From Methylobacter sp. (lineage in GTDB: Bacteria > Pseudomonadota > Gammaproteobacteria > Methylococcales > Methylomonadaceae), in NCBI GenBank assembly GCA_004299305.1, contig SCPZ01000124.1, positions 1 to 59,543 of the forward strand: a DNA stretch of 59,543 bases, in the 5' to 3' direction. Below are positions 1 through 7,918 of the stretch, one piece after another. The notes under the pieces were generated by a model. That model was given only the letters and a program-made list of their open reading frames with translations. It was not told the origin of the DNA and searched no databases. A program made the translations under genes and the position numbers. Within the stretch, counting starts at the first letter, position 1. Each line of letters begins with the position of its first letter.

Positions 1-117
1 ATGGAACACGGATGACACGGATTAGACAGATAATCACTGATAAAACTCTAAGTCATTAGAATTGTTAAAAATCCGTTTAAATCCGTCCAATCAGTGTCAT
101 CCGTGTGCTATTTTTTA
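1..117. repeat. Palindromic intergenic repeat, family R1, copy A
   Basis: This is an imperfect long inverted repeat. The left arm carries GGAACACGGATGACACGG and the right arm carries the complementary GTGTCATCCGTGT. Two further copies lie at about 44716-44823 and 50477-50597. It lacks coding capacity and resembles a MITE-like or extragenic palindromic element. The window starts inside or at the edge of this copy. Confidence 0.8.
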
Positions 118-163
118 GCTATTGAAGTTGCGTATTTTATTTATTGCGAGTTGCCTAACAGAG

Positions 164-427
164 CTATTTTTTCTGATCCGCCCCTTTTGTGTTCATAGAT
201 TTCACAACCGCCTCCATCTTTTCAAGCACTTTTTCGAGGAGTGTTGCATCGGTTTTACCAAAATCGAAATGTGGAGTGAGTTTTTCAGCCAGTTTTCCAA
301 TATTTTCTGACGACTCATCAAGCAATAGCAATGCATCTGCTTGCCCAAGATAAAAAGTCATTAGGGATGCCGCAGGCCTAAAAATCCCATCATAATGGTA
401 GTTTTGCAAAACAACCCAACTCGGCAT
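164..427 (-). CDS. Hypothetical protein, possibly a truncated gene remnant
   Basis: An 87-residue frame just downstream of the higA gene on the same strand. I do not recognise the family. It has a leucine-rich stretch (LGQADALLLLDESSENIG) and a charged, lysine-rich C-terminus. The frame stays open for about ten codons upstream of the ATG without a convincing ribosome binding site, which suggests that it may be the 3' part of a longer broken gene. No signal peptide or clear membrane segment is visible. It lies in an eroded region next to a damaged toxin gene. Confidence 0.35.
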   Translation of the reverse strand: MPSWVVLQNYHYDGIFRPAASLMTFYLGQADALLLLDESSENIGKLAEKLTPHFDFGKTDATLLEKVLEKMEAVVKSMNTKGADQKK

Positions 428-495
428 ATAGCCAACAAAGGTATTTTGAAAAAGGCATCATCCCTTATGTCGGTATTTTTATGTTTGCGACATCC

Positions 496-783
496 CTAAG
501 CAATTTTCAACACCTCAACTTCATCAAGATTCACACGTTGTTTAGCTTGCCAAAGGTTGTAATTATCCTGCATAGCTAACCAACTTTCAGGCGTACGTCC
601 TAGTGTTTTAGATAAGCGTAAAGCCATTTCAGAACTGATATTACTCTGCCCCCTAATTAGCCTATGAAAGGTCGAGGGAGATACCTTTAGTTTTTCCGCG
701 ACAAGACAGAAACTCACATTCAAAGGCTCTAAATAAACTTCCCGTATAAATTCGCCGGGGTGTGGTGGGTTGTGCATACTCAT
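496..783 (-). CDS. higA: HigA-type antitoxin (XRE-family HTH)
   Basis: A 95-residue protein with the hallmarks of HigA antitoxins: the N-terminal HNPPHPGEFIREVYLEPL segment followed by a helix-turn-helix (about residues 25-65, VAEKLKVSPSTFHRLIRGQSNI) and the terminal W-x-A-x-Q type helix. HigA proteins bind their own promoter and neutralise the RelE-fold mRNase HigB. The gene follows higB directly and its ATG overlaps the higB stop codon (TAATG), so the pair is translationally coupled in the usual higB-higA order. The partner toxin is interrupted by a stop codon, so this antitoxin is probably a relic or acts on other toxins. Confidence 0.85.
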   Translation of the reverse strand: MSMHNPPHPGEFIREVYLEPLNVSFCLVAEKLKVSPSTFHRLIRGQSNISSEMALRLSKTLGRTPESWLAMQDNYNLWQAKQRVNLDEVEVLKIA

Positions 784-1061
784 TAGTGGTAGTCCTCGTA
801 ATTAACGATATAAACATCGCCAACTTTGAACTCGAAGGTAATGCGTCAGTTTTTATTGACATCTATCGACCATAATCCTTTCATATTGCCCTTTAAGGGA
901 TGCAAGCGAAATCCGGGTAAATCCATGTCGTCAATTACAGTTGCCGTGTCCAGTGCAACCAATTGCATTTTGATTTTTTGTCTATGCTGAGTTTGAATAC
1001 CTGACGAGATGCTATTCTCGTAAAAATCTTGCAGTCCTTTATGTTTGAATGACTTGATCAT
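783..1061 (-). pseudogene. higB: HigB toxin interrupted by an in-frame UGA
   Basis: The reading frame from ATG at 1061 gives a HigB/RelE-fold toxin of 92 codons (start MIKSFKHKGLQDFYENS, end VGDVYIVNYEDYH) ending in a TAA that overlaps the higA start. A TGA codon at 846-848 interrupts it between DVNKN and RITFEF. In the family this site is the conserved tryptophan of the N-x-x-W-R-I motif, so a single TGG to TGA change explains the break. Everything on both sides is intact, which suggests a recent inactivation. The product would stop at 71 residues and lack the C-terminal strand carrying catalytic residues. Confidence 0.75.
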
Positions 1062-1209
1062 GAGAACGATTATTCCGATGTTGCGCGATACGCAATTCTT
1101 ACACACAACGGCCAAAATTTATTGGAACTGATTGTCGAGCAAGCACGTATTAAACATCCCGTGGTAGAAGTAGCTCATTGGCAACAGGATATTCAAACAT
1201 CGACTTCAT
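1053..1209 (+). pseudogene. Possible 3' gene fragment, unrecognised
   Basis: An open stretch on the plus strand preceded by a stop codon and ending in TAA at 1207-1209. It reads as an ordinary protein segment (ARYAILTHNGQNLLELIVEQ, then ARIKHPVVEVAHWQQDI) but has no suitable start. I do not recognise the family. It overlaps the start of higB slightly and is most simply a leftover 3' end of a deleted gene. It could also be chance. Confidence 0.2.
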
Positions 1210-1240
1210 AACTAGCCATGAAATCTGTAACCCTCTAGGC

Positions 1241-1359
1241 CATAAGTATCTACACAAGTACGCGCCCCTTCTCCCTTGAGGGAGAAGGTTGGGATGAGGG
1301 GGATATAAATGCTTGTTTTTATTCTCCTCACCCCAGCCCTCTCCAACAGGAGAGGGAGC
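1241..1359. repeat. Dispersed repeat, family R3, copy 1 (119 bp)
   Basis: A 119-bp repeat, nearly identical to the last 119 bases of the window (59425-59543). It begins CATAAGTATCTACACAAGTA, contains the palindrome TCTCCCTTGAGGGAGAAGG and ends in AACAGGAGAGGGAGC. Only a handful of bases differ between the copies, mainly just after the first 20 bases. It is non-coding. Confidence 0.85.
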
Positions 1360-1420
1360 TAGGTCGGATTGCAACTCATTGTATTTATGATACAAAAAGT
1401 TATGTAGATAGTTATGCCTC

Positions 1421-1474
1421 TAGGCCGGAAACGCCACCTCGCGCATAGTGCGCGGGTAACCTTATTCCGGCCTA
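1421..1474. terminator. Nested palindrome downstream of ftsH
   Basis: The outer stem TAGGCCGGAA (1421-1430) pairs perfectly with TTCCGGCCTA (1465-1474), and an inner hairpin CGCGCA-tag-TGCGCG sits at 1440-1454. It lies 11 bases after the ftsH stop on the ftsH transcript. It has no clear U-tract, so it may be a REP-like stabiliser or a weak terminator rather than a classical intrinsic terminator. Confidence 0.5.
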
Positions 1475-1485
1475 TTAATTTCCCC

Positions 1486-3420
1486 TCAAACCTGTCCCGC
1501 AGGTTTATTCGTACTCGCCTTAATTACTTTTTTACCCGCTTTATCCGAAACATCATTTCCCGGCGCTTCATTACTCGGTTCAGAGGGCTTGCTCACCTGC
1601 ACATCATCCTCCACAGGCGGCCTAGGATCTTTGCCTGCCATTAAATCCTCGATTTGCAAGCGATCTATCGTTTCCCATTTCATCAGTGCATCGGCCATTT
1701 TATGCAGGATTTCGATATTTTCCTGCAATATGGTTTCTGCACGTTGATAGTTGCGATCTATCACTGCGCGTATTTCCTCATCAATAAGATGGGCGACATT
1801 GTCGGATACGGAACTGCCCGGCGCGCCCGGATGCCCCATAAACGGCCGACCGCCTTCCTCGCCATAAACCAAGGGACCGAGCTTGTCCGACAAACCCCAA
1901 CGCGTAACCATGTTGCGAGCCAATTCGGTGGCGCGTTCAATATCATTCGATGCGCCGGTGGTTACCCGGTCACCGCCGTAAATCATCAATTCTGCAATCC
2001 TGCCGCCGAACAGGCTGGCTATCTGACTTTCCAATTTGCGTTTGCTGGCGCTGTATTGATCCCTGTCAGGTAGGAACATGGTAATGCCCAAAGCCCTGCC
2101 CCTGGGCATGATGCTGACTTTATAAACGGCATCATGTTCAGCAGACATTTGCCCGACGATACAATGTCCCGCTTCATGGTAAGCGGTTAACAATTTGTCT
2201 TCGTCGGTCATGACCATAGTATGCCGCTCTGCGCCCATCAGGATTTTATCCTTGGCTTTTTCAAGATCGCTCATGCCGACTTCCTGCTTGTTGGAGCGGG
2301 CGGCAAAAAGCGCGGCCTCATTGATAACATTGGCAAGATCGGCCCCTGAAAATCCGGGCGTTCCCCGAGCAAGGTATTTCAACTCAACATCGGCAGCCGC
2401 AGGCACTTTTTTGATATGTACATTCAGGATTTGCTCGCGTCCGCGCACATCGGGCAAACCGACGTTAACCTGGCGATCGAATCGTCCCGGTCTCAGCAAG
2501 GCCTTATCCAGCACGTCGGCGCGGTTGGTTGCGGCGATCACGATAACGCCTTCGTTACCGTTAAAACCATCCATTTCCACCAACAATTGATTCAGGGTTT
2601 GCTCCCGTTCGTCATTGCCGCCGCCCATGCCTGGACCGCCACGCTGGCGACCGACCGCATCAATCTCGTCGATAAATATAATGCAGGGCGCATGTTCTTT
2701 GGCCTGGGCGAACATGTCCCTGACTCTGGACGCGCCGACACCGACAAACATTTCAACAAAGTCCGAACCCGAAATGGTGAAAAACTTGACCCCCGCTTCA
2801 CCGGCAATGGCTCTGGCAATCAGGGTTTTACCGGTTCCCGGGGGGCCGACCATCAAGATGCCGCGCGGTATTTGCCCGCCCAGTTTCTGGAACTTTTGCG
2901 GATCACGCAGAAAGTCGACCAGCTCTGCGACTTCTTCTTTAGCCTCTTCACAACCGGCCACGTCACTAAAATGGACAGTCATTTTGTCTTCTTCAAGCAA
3001 TTTGGCCTTGCTTTTGCCGAAACCGCCGCCGCCCATGCCGCCTTGCGTTCTGCGCATGTAAATGACCAGCACCACAATCATTAACAACATCGGAAACCAG
3101 GAGATAAATATCCTCATCAGCAAGGTCTCCTGCTCCGGCGGCACCGTCCTTATCTGGACGCCGGCAGTCAGAAGATCGTCAATTAAATGACCATCGCCGG
3201 GATTAAAGGTCTCATAGTTTTGGCCGTCAGAGGTTCGAACGCCGATCATCTGACCGGACACTTCCACTCGCTCAACCTGACCGTGCTTGACCTTGCTGAT
3301 AAAATCCGAATAGGCCAAGGAATCCTGTAGCGGAGGCGTGGTATGAAGGCGGTCATAAATTAAATACCCCCCGACACCCACGATGCAAAAAAACAATATA
3401 TTAAACAAATACTTCTTCAT
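1486..3420 (-). CDS. ftsH: ATP-dependent zinc metalloprotease FtsH
   Basis: This membrane-anchored AAA+ protease degrades misfolded membrane proteins and regulatory targets such as LpxC in relatives. Its 644 residues match the family length. An N-terminal membrane segment (about residues 5-22), a periplasmic region and a second membrane segment (about 103-121) precede the AAA domain. Walker A GPPGTGKT is at 192-199, Walker B IIFIDEID near 247-254, the arginine-finger/SRH region near 299-316, and the zinc site HEAGH at 415-419. The start has a good AGGAG ribosome binding site. Unlike in enterobacteria, no rlmE precedes it and no folP follows. A 51-bp tandem repeat array sits immediately upstream. 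Confidence 0.98.
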   Translation of the reverse strand: MKKYLFNILFFCIVGVGGYLIYDRLHTTPPLQDSLAYSDFISKVKHGQVERVEVSGQMIGVRTSDGQNYETFNPGDGHLIDDLLTAGVQIRTVPPEQETLLMRIFISWFPMLLMIVVLVIYMRRTQGGMGGGGFGKSKAKLLEEDKMTVHFSDVAGCEEAKEEVAELVDFLRDPQKFQKLGGQIPRGILMVGPPGTGKTLIARAIAGEAGVKFFTISGSDFVEMFVGVGASRVRDMFAQAKEHAPCIIFIDEIDAVGRQRGGPGMGGGNDEREQTLNQLLVEMDGFNGNEGVIVIAATNRADVLDKALLRPGRFDRQVNVGLPDVRGREQILNVHIKKVPAAADVELKYLARGTPGFSGADLANVINEAALFAARSNKQEVGMSDLEKAKDKILMGAERHTMVMTDEDKLLTAYHEAGHCIVGQMSAEHDAVYKVSIMPRGRALGITMFLPDRDQYSASKRKLESQIASLFGGRIAELMIYGGDRVTTGASNDIERATELARNMVTRWGLSDKLGPLVYGEEGGRPFMGHPGAPGSSVSDNVAHLIDEEIRAVIDRNYQRAETILQENIEILHKMADALMKWETIDRLQIEDLMAGKDPRPPVEDDVQVSKPSEPSNEAPGNDVSDKAGKKVIKASTNKPAGQV

Positions 3421-3440
3421 CTATATCTCCTAAATTACGA

Positions 3441-3644
3441 CTGCCACGGATGGCGGAAGTGTCGCAATCGGTAAGGAACCGATGCGACCGACTGCCACGG
3501 ATGGCGGAAGTGTCGCAATCGGTAGGGAACCGATGCGACCGACTGCCACGGATGGCGGAAGTGTCGTAATCGGTAAGGAACCGATGCAACCGACTGCCAC
3601 GGATGGCGAAAGCGCCGCAATCGATAGGAAACCGATGCGACCCA
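3441..3644. repeat. Tandem array of four 51-bp palindromic units upstream of ftsH
   Basis: Four head-to-tail units begin at 3441, 3492, 3543 and 3594, with exact 51-bp period and a few substitutions. Each unit, read on the plus strand, contains a small hairpin GCCA-CGGA-TGGC and a larger one, GTCGC-A-ATCGGT paired with ACCGAT-GCGAC around a loop ending in GGA. There are no spacers, so it is not a CRISPR. The period is a multiple of three, which explains several spurious open frames across it. The units can be aligned with the 51-nt elements found inside valS, slt and ttcA. The array lies between the sigma gene and the ftsH ribosome binding site. Confidence 0.9.
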
Positions 3645-3673
3645 CTTATATATTTAAGTATAACAAGCGTTAA

Positions 3674-5002
3674 TCATAAAAAACTCATTAATTGCTTACC
3701 ATAGCTGAGTTTCATTTTATTCAGCGCCTTCACTTGAATCTGCCTAACCCGTTCCCTGGTTAAATTAAGTTCTGCGCCAATTTCCTGCAAAGTCATTTCG
3801 GTGCCGGTATTAAGGCCAAAATGGCAACAAATAACCTTTAACTCCCGTGGATCGAGTATTTTAATAGCCTTACCCATCCAGGCCTTAAGATCCGACTGCT
3901 CTATTTGCTTAAACGGGTGGACAAACGTTTGCTGCTCTAAAAAATCAATCGGGGCTAATGATGATTCTTCATCGTCATCCAACTTTTCCAGCGACACTGC
4001 CGATTGCGAAATAGATAAAATAGCATTTATTTGATCATCGGGTATTTTTGAATATTCGGCTAATTCTTCAATGGACGGCTTCCTACCCGTTTTTAAAAGC
4101 AACTCGGTTTTAGCGCGCAGCACTTTATGAATATTAGCCACCTGTTCACAAGGCACCCGCACGACTCTTTCGTAACGAGACAAGGCGCGGGATATAGCCT
4201 GTTTGACCCAATAAGCCGCATACGTTGAAAATTGAAACCCCAAACGGTAATCGAATCTGTCGATAGCTTTTAACAGGCCGGTTTGGCCTTCCTGAACCAG
4301 ATCGTCAAAATCTAAAAAACCACACCTGTACTGGTTGGCTATGAATAAAACCAAGCCTGAATTCGCCTCGGCTAATGCTTGCCTTGAACTTAACCAAAGA
4401 TGTTCGGCAAAAACCAGCTCGGTCGCGTATTGCTGCATATCGGCGCCGGACAAAAACAGGAATTGCTGATCGAATTGGCTGCAGCACATGGCTTCAATTA
4501 TATCCGACAGTTTTAACTTACCGCTCCGGCTGGAGCCGCCCAGCCGTTTGAGCACAAAATCGGGATGATTTTTGACTGATTGATGACAGGTATTTTGGCT
4601 ATTGTAAGCGTAAATAATCAGCTCAGTCAGCACCAACAGGTCTTCAAACGAAAAAGGAAAGGCTTGCAGGGCCTCGGTTAAATGCTGTTTTTCATCGACA
4701 TCGGCCTCACGATTGAATCCTCTGCCTGAAAACGCCAAGCTAGCCAGCAAGTAATAGTTCTTGATTTCGGCTAATACAGTGGTCAGCGCTTCGACAGCCT
4801 GCTCGGATTTGTAAACCTCAGCTTCATACCGATGGAGCAACCATAACGCGGTGAAAGGAAACTGTGACAGAATATTAATCAGCTTGGTTTTGCCGACTTC
4901 TAAGTTGCTCGCCATTTGAAAATTACAATGTTCAGCGCTTCCTTTTACCTCATCAAAGCTATCCGCCGTTTCCGGCTTTAACACCTGTTTATTTAAATAC
5001 AT
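3674..5002 (-). CDS. Atypical sigma-70 family RNA polymerase sigma factor (RpoS/RpoD-like)
   Basis: The C-terminal half carries sigma-70 regions 2, 3 and 4. Region 2 (about residues 201-280) contains DLVQEGQTGLLKAIDRF and FSTYAAYWVKQAISRAL. Region 4.2 has the helix-turn-helix MTLQEIGAELNLTRERVRQI, closest to RpoS. The first roughly 195 residues are not recognisable as RpoS or as RpoD region 1.1, and the protein (442 residues) is much longer than RpoS. In region 2.1-2.2 the usual YxNRG motif is replaced by YRCGF. The ATG at 5002 is preferred because GGGGGC lies just upstream; an upstream TTG at 5014 is the alternative. It is likely an alternative sigma factor; promoter class unknown. Confidence 0.85.
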   Translation of the reverse strand: MYLNKQVLKPETADSFDEVKGSAEHCNFQMASNLEVGKTKLINILSQFPFTALWLLHRYEAEVYKSEQAVEALTTVLAEIKNYYLLASLAFSGRGFNREADVDEKQHLTEALQAFPFSFEDLLVLTELIIYAYNSQNTCHQSVKNHPDFVLKRLGGSSRSGKLKLSDIIEAMCCSQFDQQFLFLSGADMQQYATELVFAEHLWLSSRQALAEANSGLVLFIANQYRCGFLDFDDLVQEGQTGLLKAIDRFDYRLGFQFSTYAAYWVKQAISRALSRYERVVRVPCEQVANIHKVLRAKTELLLKTGRKPSIEELAEYSKIPDDQINAILSISQSAVSLEKLDDDEESSLAPIDFLEQQTFVHPFKQIEQSDLKAWMGKAIKILDPRELKVICCHFGLNTGTEMTLQEIGAELNLTRERVRQIQVKALNKMKLSYGKQLMSFL

Positions 5003-5439
5003 CGCAGCCCCCAAATCTTGGCAAATACTGTTTTTTAAAACTTATTTGTTGGAACTCTCCTACTGTCGAAAATACTGCTATTACCAACAGTTTATTAGCT
5101 TTGTATGATAGACCCCATTTCATTGAAAAAAAATCCTATCAACAGTAAGGTATATCTGGGACGCCCCATCCACATCCGCGCAAAACATAAAATCAGGAAG
5201 ACTCGAGGTTTTCACATCATTTCCCCCATCCTGAGACCATAAAAAAACATGGGGCCCCGCAAAACGCAGAGCCGCTCCACGCTTACATCGCAGCCGACAT
5301 CATGCTATGATTCAGGCTTTTTATTAGGCTGATACGGCGCGGGTATGTCCAACTATCGACGCACAATGTGGCGGAAAGTTGTAATTATTGTCACCGTTGG
5401 AAGCTGTTTCGGATAGCGTTAAAGCACCCCACTCATACC
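5003..5439. other. Intergenic region between divergent genes
   Basis: This 437-bp stretch separates the minus-strand sigma gene from the plus-strand glycosyltransferase and must hold promoters for both. The part next to the sigma gene is AT-rich. A frame extending the glycosyltransferase to 5368 exists but lacks family similarity. I see no repeat family and no convincing promoter pair. Confidence 0.5.
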
Positions 5440-6684
5440 ATGAATATTCTCTTTATCCACCAAAACTTTCCCGGCCAGTTCAAGCATTTGGCTCCGGCTT
5501 TAGCGGCTGACCCCAGCAACACAGTCGTTGCCATGACCACGCAAAAAGCAAGCGTTACCGAATGGCAAGGCGTAAAAATCGTGCCCTATAGCCCTAACAG
5601 GGGAACCACGCCCAATGTACATCCCTGGGTGGGCGACTTCGAAACCAAAACCATACGCGGCGAGGCCTGCTTTAGAGCCGCACTGCAAATGCGGGATGAC
5701 GGCTTCAACCCGGATGTTATTGTGGCTCACCCCGGCTGGGGAGAAAGTCTTTTTTTGAAAGACGTATGGCCGAATGCGAAACTGGGAATTTATTGCGAAT
5801 TCTTCTATCACGCCCAAGGGGTTGACGTAGGCTTCGATCCTGAATTCCCGCCCACGGATAAAGGCGATGTCTGCCGCTTACGCCTTAAGAATTTGAACAA
5901 CTTACTGCATTTTGAGGTTGCCGAGGCCGGTATTTCTCCCACGCATTGGCAGGCCAGCACCTTTCCAGAACCGTTTCGCAGCCAAATCACTGTGGTACAT
6001 GACGGCATCGACACCGAAGCCGTTGTACCCAAATCGAACGTCAGCCTTACATTGAATACAGCTAGCGGCGGCCTCACCCTGACTAAATCCGACGAAATCA
6101 TCACCTTCGTCAATCGCAACCTGGAGCCGTATCGCGGCTACCATATCTTCATGCGAGCGCTGCCGGAATTGCTGAAACGGCGGCCCAATGCCCGTGTCCT
6201 GATCGTGGGCGGCAATGACGTTAGCTATGGCGCCCGGCCTAAGGACGGACAAACATGGAAGGAGATTTTTGCCGCTGAAGTACGCCCGCAAATCAGCGAT
6301 GCCGACTGGAGCCGCTTGCACTTTCTCGGCAATGTACCCTATCAGCATTTCATCCCCTTGCTACAACTCTCAACGGTTCATGTTTACCTGACTTATCCTT
6401 TCGTATTGAGCTGGAGCCTGCTGGAAGCCATGAGCGCAGGCTGTGCAATTGTGGCTAGCGATACGCAGCCGTTGCGCGAAGCCATTCTCCATGACGATAC
6501 CGGACGACTGGTAGATTTCTTTGACCCGGCGGCCCTGACCAACGAGGTGTGCGCGCTACTGGATGACCCGGCCGCCAGGGCTCGGCTTGGCGCCAATGCA
6601 CGTAACTTTGCCGTAACCCACTATGATCTCAAAACGGTCTGCTTGCCTAAGCAACTGGAATGGGTGGCAAAGCTGGCGGGGTAG
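5440..6684 (+). CDS. Glycosyltransferase, GT4-like (GT-B fold)
   Basis: From ATG at 5440 the protein is 414 residues and starts MNILFIHQNFPGQFKHLAPA, the typical start of one family of group 1 glycosyltransferases. The N-terminal Rossmann half is followed by the donor-binding half with SWSLLEAMSAGCAIVASDTQ and then PLREAI near the C-terminus, the E-x7-E type nucleotide-sugar motif of GT4 enzymes. It would transfer a sugar from a nucleotide sugar to an unknown acceptor, perhaps in surface polysaccharide synthesis. A longer frame starting at 5368 adds 24 residues that do not look like the family. No polysaccharide cluster surrounds it, so the acceptor cannot be inferred. Confidence 0.85.
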   Translation: MNILFIHQNFPGQFKHLAPALAADPSNTVVAMTTQKASVTEWQGVKIVPYSPNRGTTPNVHPWVGDFETKTIRGEACFRAALQMRDDGFNPDVIVAHPGWGESLFLKDVWPNAKLGIYCEFFYHAQGVDVGFDPEFPPTDKGDVCRLRLKNLNNLLHFEVAEAGISPTHWQASTFPEPFRSQITVVHDGIDTEAVVPKSNVSLTLNTASGGLTLTKSDEIITFVNRNLEPYRGYHIFMRALPELLKRRPNARVLIVGGNDVSYGARPKDGQTWKEIFAAEVRPQISDADWSRLHFLGNVPYQHFIPLLQLSTVHVYLTYPFVLSWSLLEAMSAGCAIVASDTQPLREAILHDDTGRLVDFFDPAALTNEVCALLDDPAARARLGANARNFAVTHYDLKTVCLPKQLEWVAKLAG

Positions 6685-6725
6685 TTGGGTGAATTAGGTG
6701 GCTGCAAGCATCCAGCCCGATAGCC

Positions 6726-6748
6726 GGATGGGGTATGTTACCCCATCC
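6726..6748. terminator. Perfect hairpin after the glycosyltransferase gene
   Basis: GGATGGGGTA-tgt-TACCCCATCC forms a 10-bp perfect stem 42 bases after the stop codon. It lacks a T-run, so it may be an intercistronic stabiliser rather than a strong intrinsic terminator. Confidence 0.45.
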
Positions 6749-6958
6749 GAAACGTAAGGCATTGTAAAGCTCAAGCATCGCCAAAACCCTAGTTACACAC
6801 CCCGTCCCCCGCAATTATTAAATCAGCATCGGGTTGAATTCTTTATCAACAGGACTCCTTTCTTTATACTGTCCCGCTCAAGATTCAAGCTCGGTTGCGA
6901 CACGAGTTGAATTTACCGTTAACGCCCCCTCAACTTTATAAGCGAGTGATTTTGCGCT

Positions 6959-7915
6959 ATGACGACTCTCTCTCCCCCCTTTGCACAAGCATACGCTATT
7001 CTTGAAAGACTTCATGCCAACCTAGAGCAAGTGATGTTTGGGCAGCAGCGCACCTTGCATTGGCTATTGGCGGCGTTTAGCACCGGCGGACATGTACTGC
7101 TGGAGGATGTTCCAGGCACAGGCAAAACGACTTTAGCAAAAGCCCTTGCGGTTTCCTGCGACGCGCAATTTCAACGCATTCAATTTACGCCCGATTTGTT
7201 GCCCTCAGACATCATCGGCATCTCGATTTTCGACCCGCAAAAACAAAATTTCCGCTTTGAGCAGGGACCGGTTTTCTGTCATATTTTGCTGGCTGACGAA
7301 ATCAACCGCGCTTCGCCAAGAACCCAGTCGGCATTATTGGAAGCCATGGCGGAAAACCAGGTCAGTATCGAACGGCAAGTCAGGCTGCTCCCCTCGCCTT
7401 TTTTTGTGATTGCCACCCAAAATCCGGTCGAATTTCATGGCACCTATCCGTTGCCGGAAGCTCAGTTGGATCGTTTTGCGATGAAATTCAGCTTGGGCTA
7501 TGTTTCCAACGCCCAGGAAGTGGCAATCTTAAATGCGCAAGGCAAACAACATCCTTTGGATACATTAAAAGCCTGTATTACGCTGGATGAGATGCTGTTT
7601 TTACAATCCCAAGTGAAACAAGTGCGTATCAGCGAGGAACTTAAGCACTATATTGTCGCCCTTGTCGCCGCAACCCGTAACAAGGCGGAAATCAAGCTGG
7701 GCGCCAGCCCGAGGGCTTCGCTAACCCTGATGAGAACAGCCCAGGCTTTGGCATTACTGGATGGCTTTGAATTTGTTACCCCCGATGTTATTAAGGAACT
7801 CGCCATTCCCGTCATTTCGCACCGGCTTAACGTGGACTCGCAAAGCAAGTTTTCCGGCATTGAGGCTGCCGCATTGATGCAGGAAATAGTCGATAGCCTC
7901 CCAATACCGAGCTAG
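6959..7915 (+). CDS. MoxR-family AAA+ ATPase
   Basis: A 318-residue AAA+ ATPase of the MoxR/RavA class. Walker A (DVPGTGKTT) lies at about residues 50-57, Walker B and its following helix (LLADEINRASPRTQSALLEAM) near 110-130, sensor 1 (VIATQNP) near 150, and a C-terminal lid domain follows. MoxR proteins act as chaperones that mature partner proteins. Here it opens a three-gene operon with a DUF58 protein (3 bases downstream) and a transglutaminase (4-base overlap), the standard MoxR-DUF58-TgpA arrangement, which implies that the three work together in the cell envelope. Confidence 0.95.
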   Translation: MTTLSPPFAQAYAILERLHANLEQVMFGQQRTLHWLLAAFSTGGHVLLEDVPGTGKTTLAKALAVSCDAQFQRIQFTPDLLPSDIIGISIFDPQKQNFRFEQGPVFCHILLADEINRASPRTQSALLEAMAENQVSIERQVRLLPSPFFVIATQNPVEFHGTYPLPEAQLDRFAMKFSLGYVSNAQEVAILNAQGKQHPLDTLKACITLDEMLFLQSQVKQVRISEELKHYIVALVAATRNKAEIKLGASPRASLTLMRTAQALALLDGFEFVTPDVIKELAIPVISHRLNVDSQSKFSGIEAAALMQEIVDSLPIPS

Positions 7916-7918
7916 ACG

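Noticed and set aside
783-1061. Selenocysteine readthrough of the UGA in higB
   Set aside because: The family has tryptophan at this position, not cysteine, and no SECIS-like hairpin is apparent directly after the UGA. A nonsense mutation is simpler.
2416-3084. A 222-codon frame antisense to ftsH
   Set aside because: It lies wholly inside the well-conserved ftsH gene on the opposite strand and has no recognisable domain.
3441-3644. CRISPR-like tandem array
   Set aside because: The 51-bp units abut without spacers and are internally palindromic; no cas genes are near. It is a simple tandem repeat.
3401-3673. Several short open frames through the array on both strands (60-70 codons)
   Set aside because: The unit length is a multiple of three and lacks stops, so open frames arise automatically. 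No ribosome binding site or family supports a protein.
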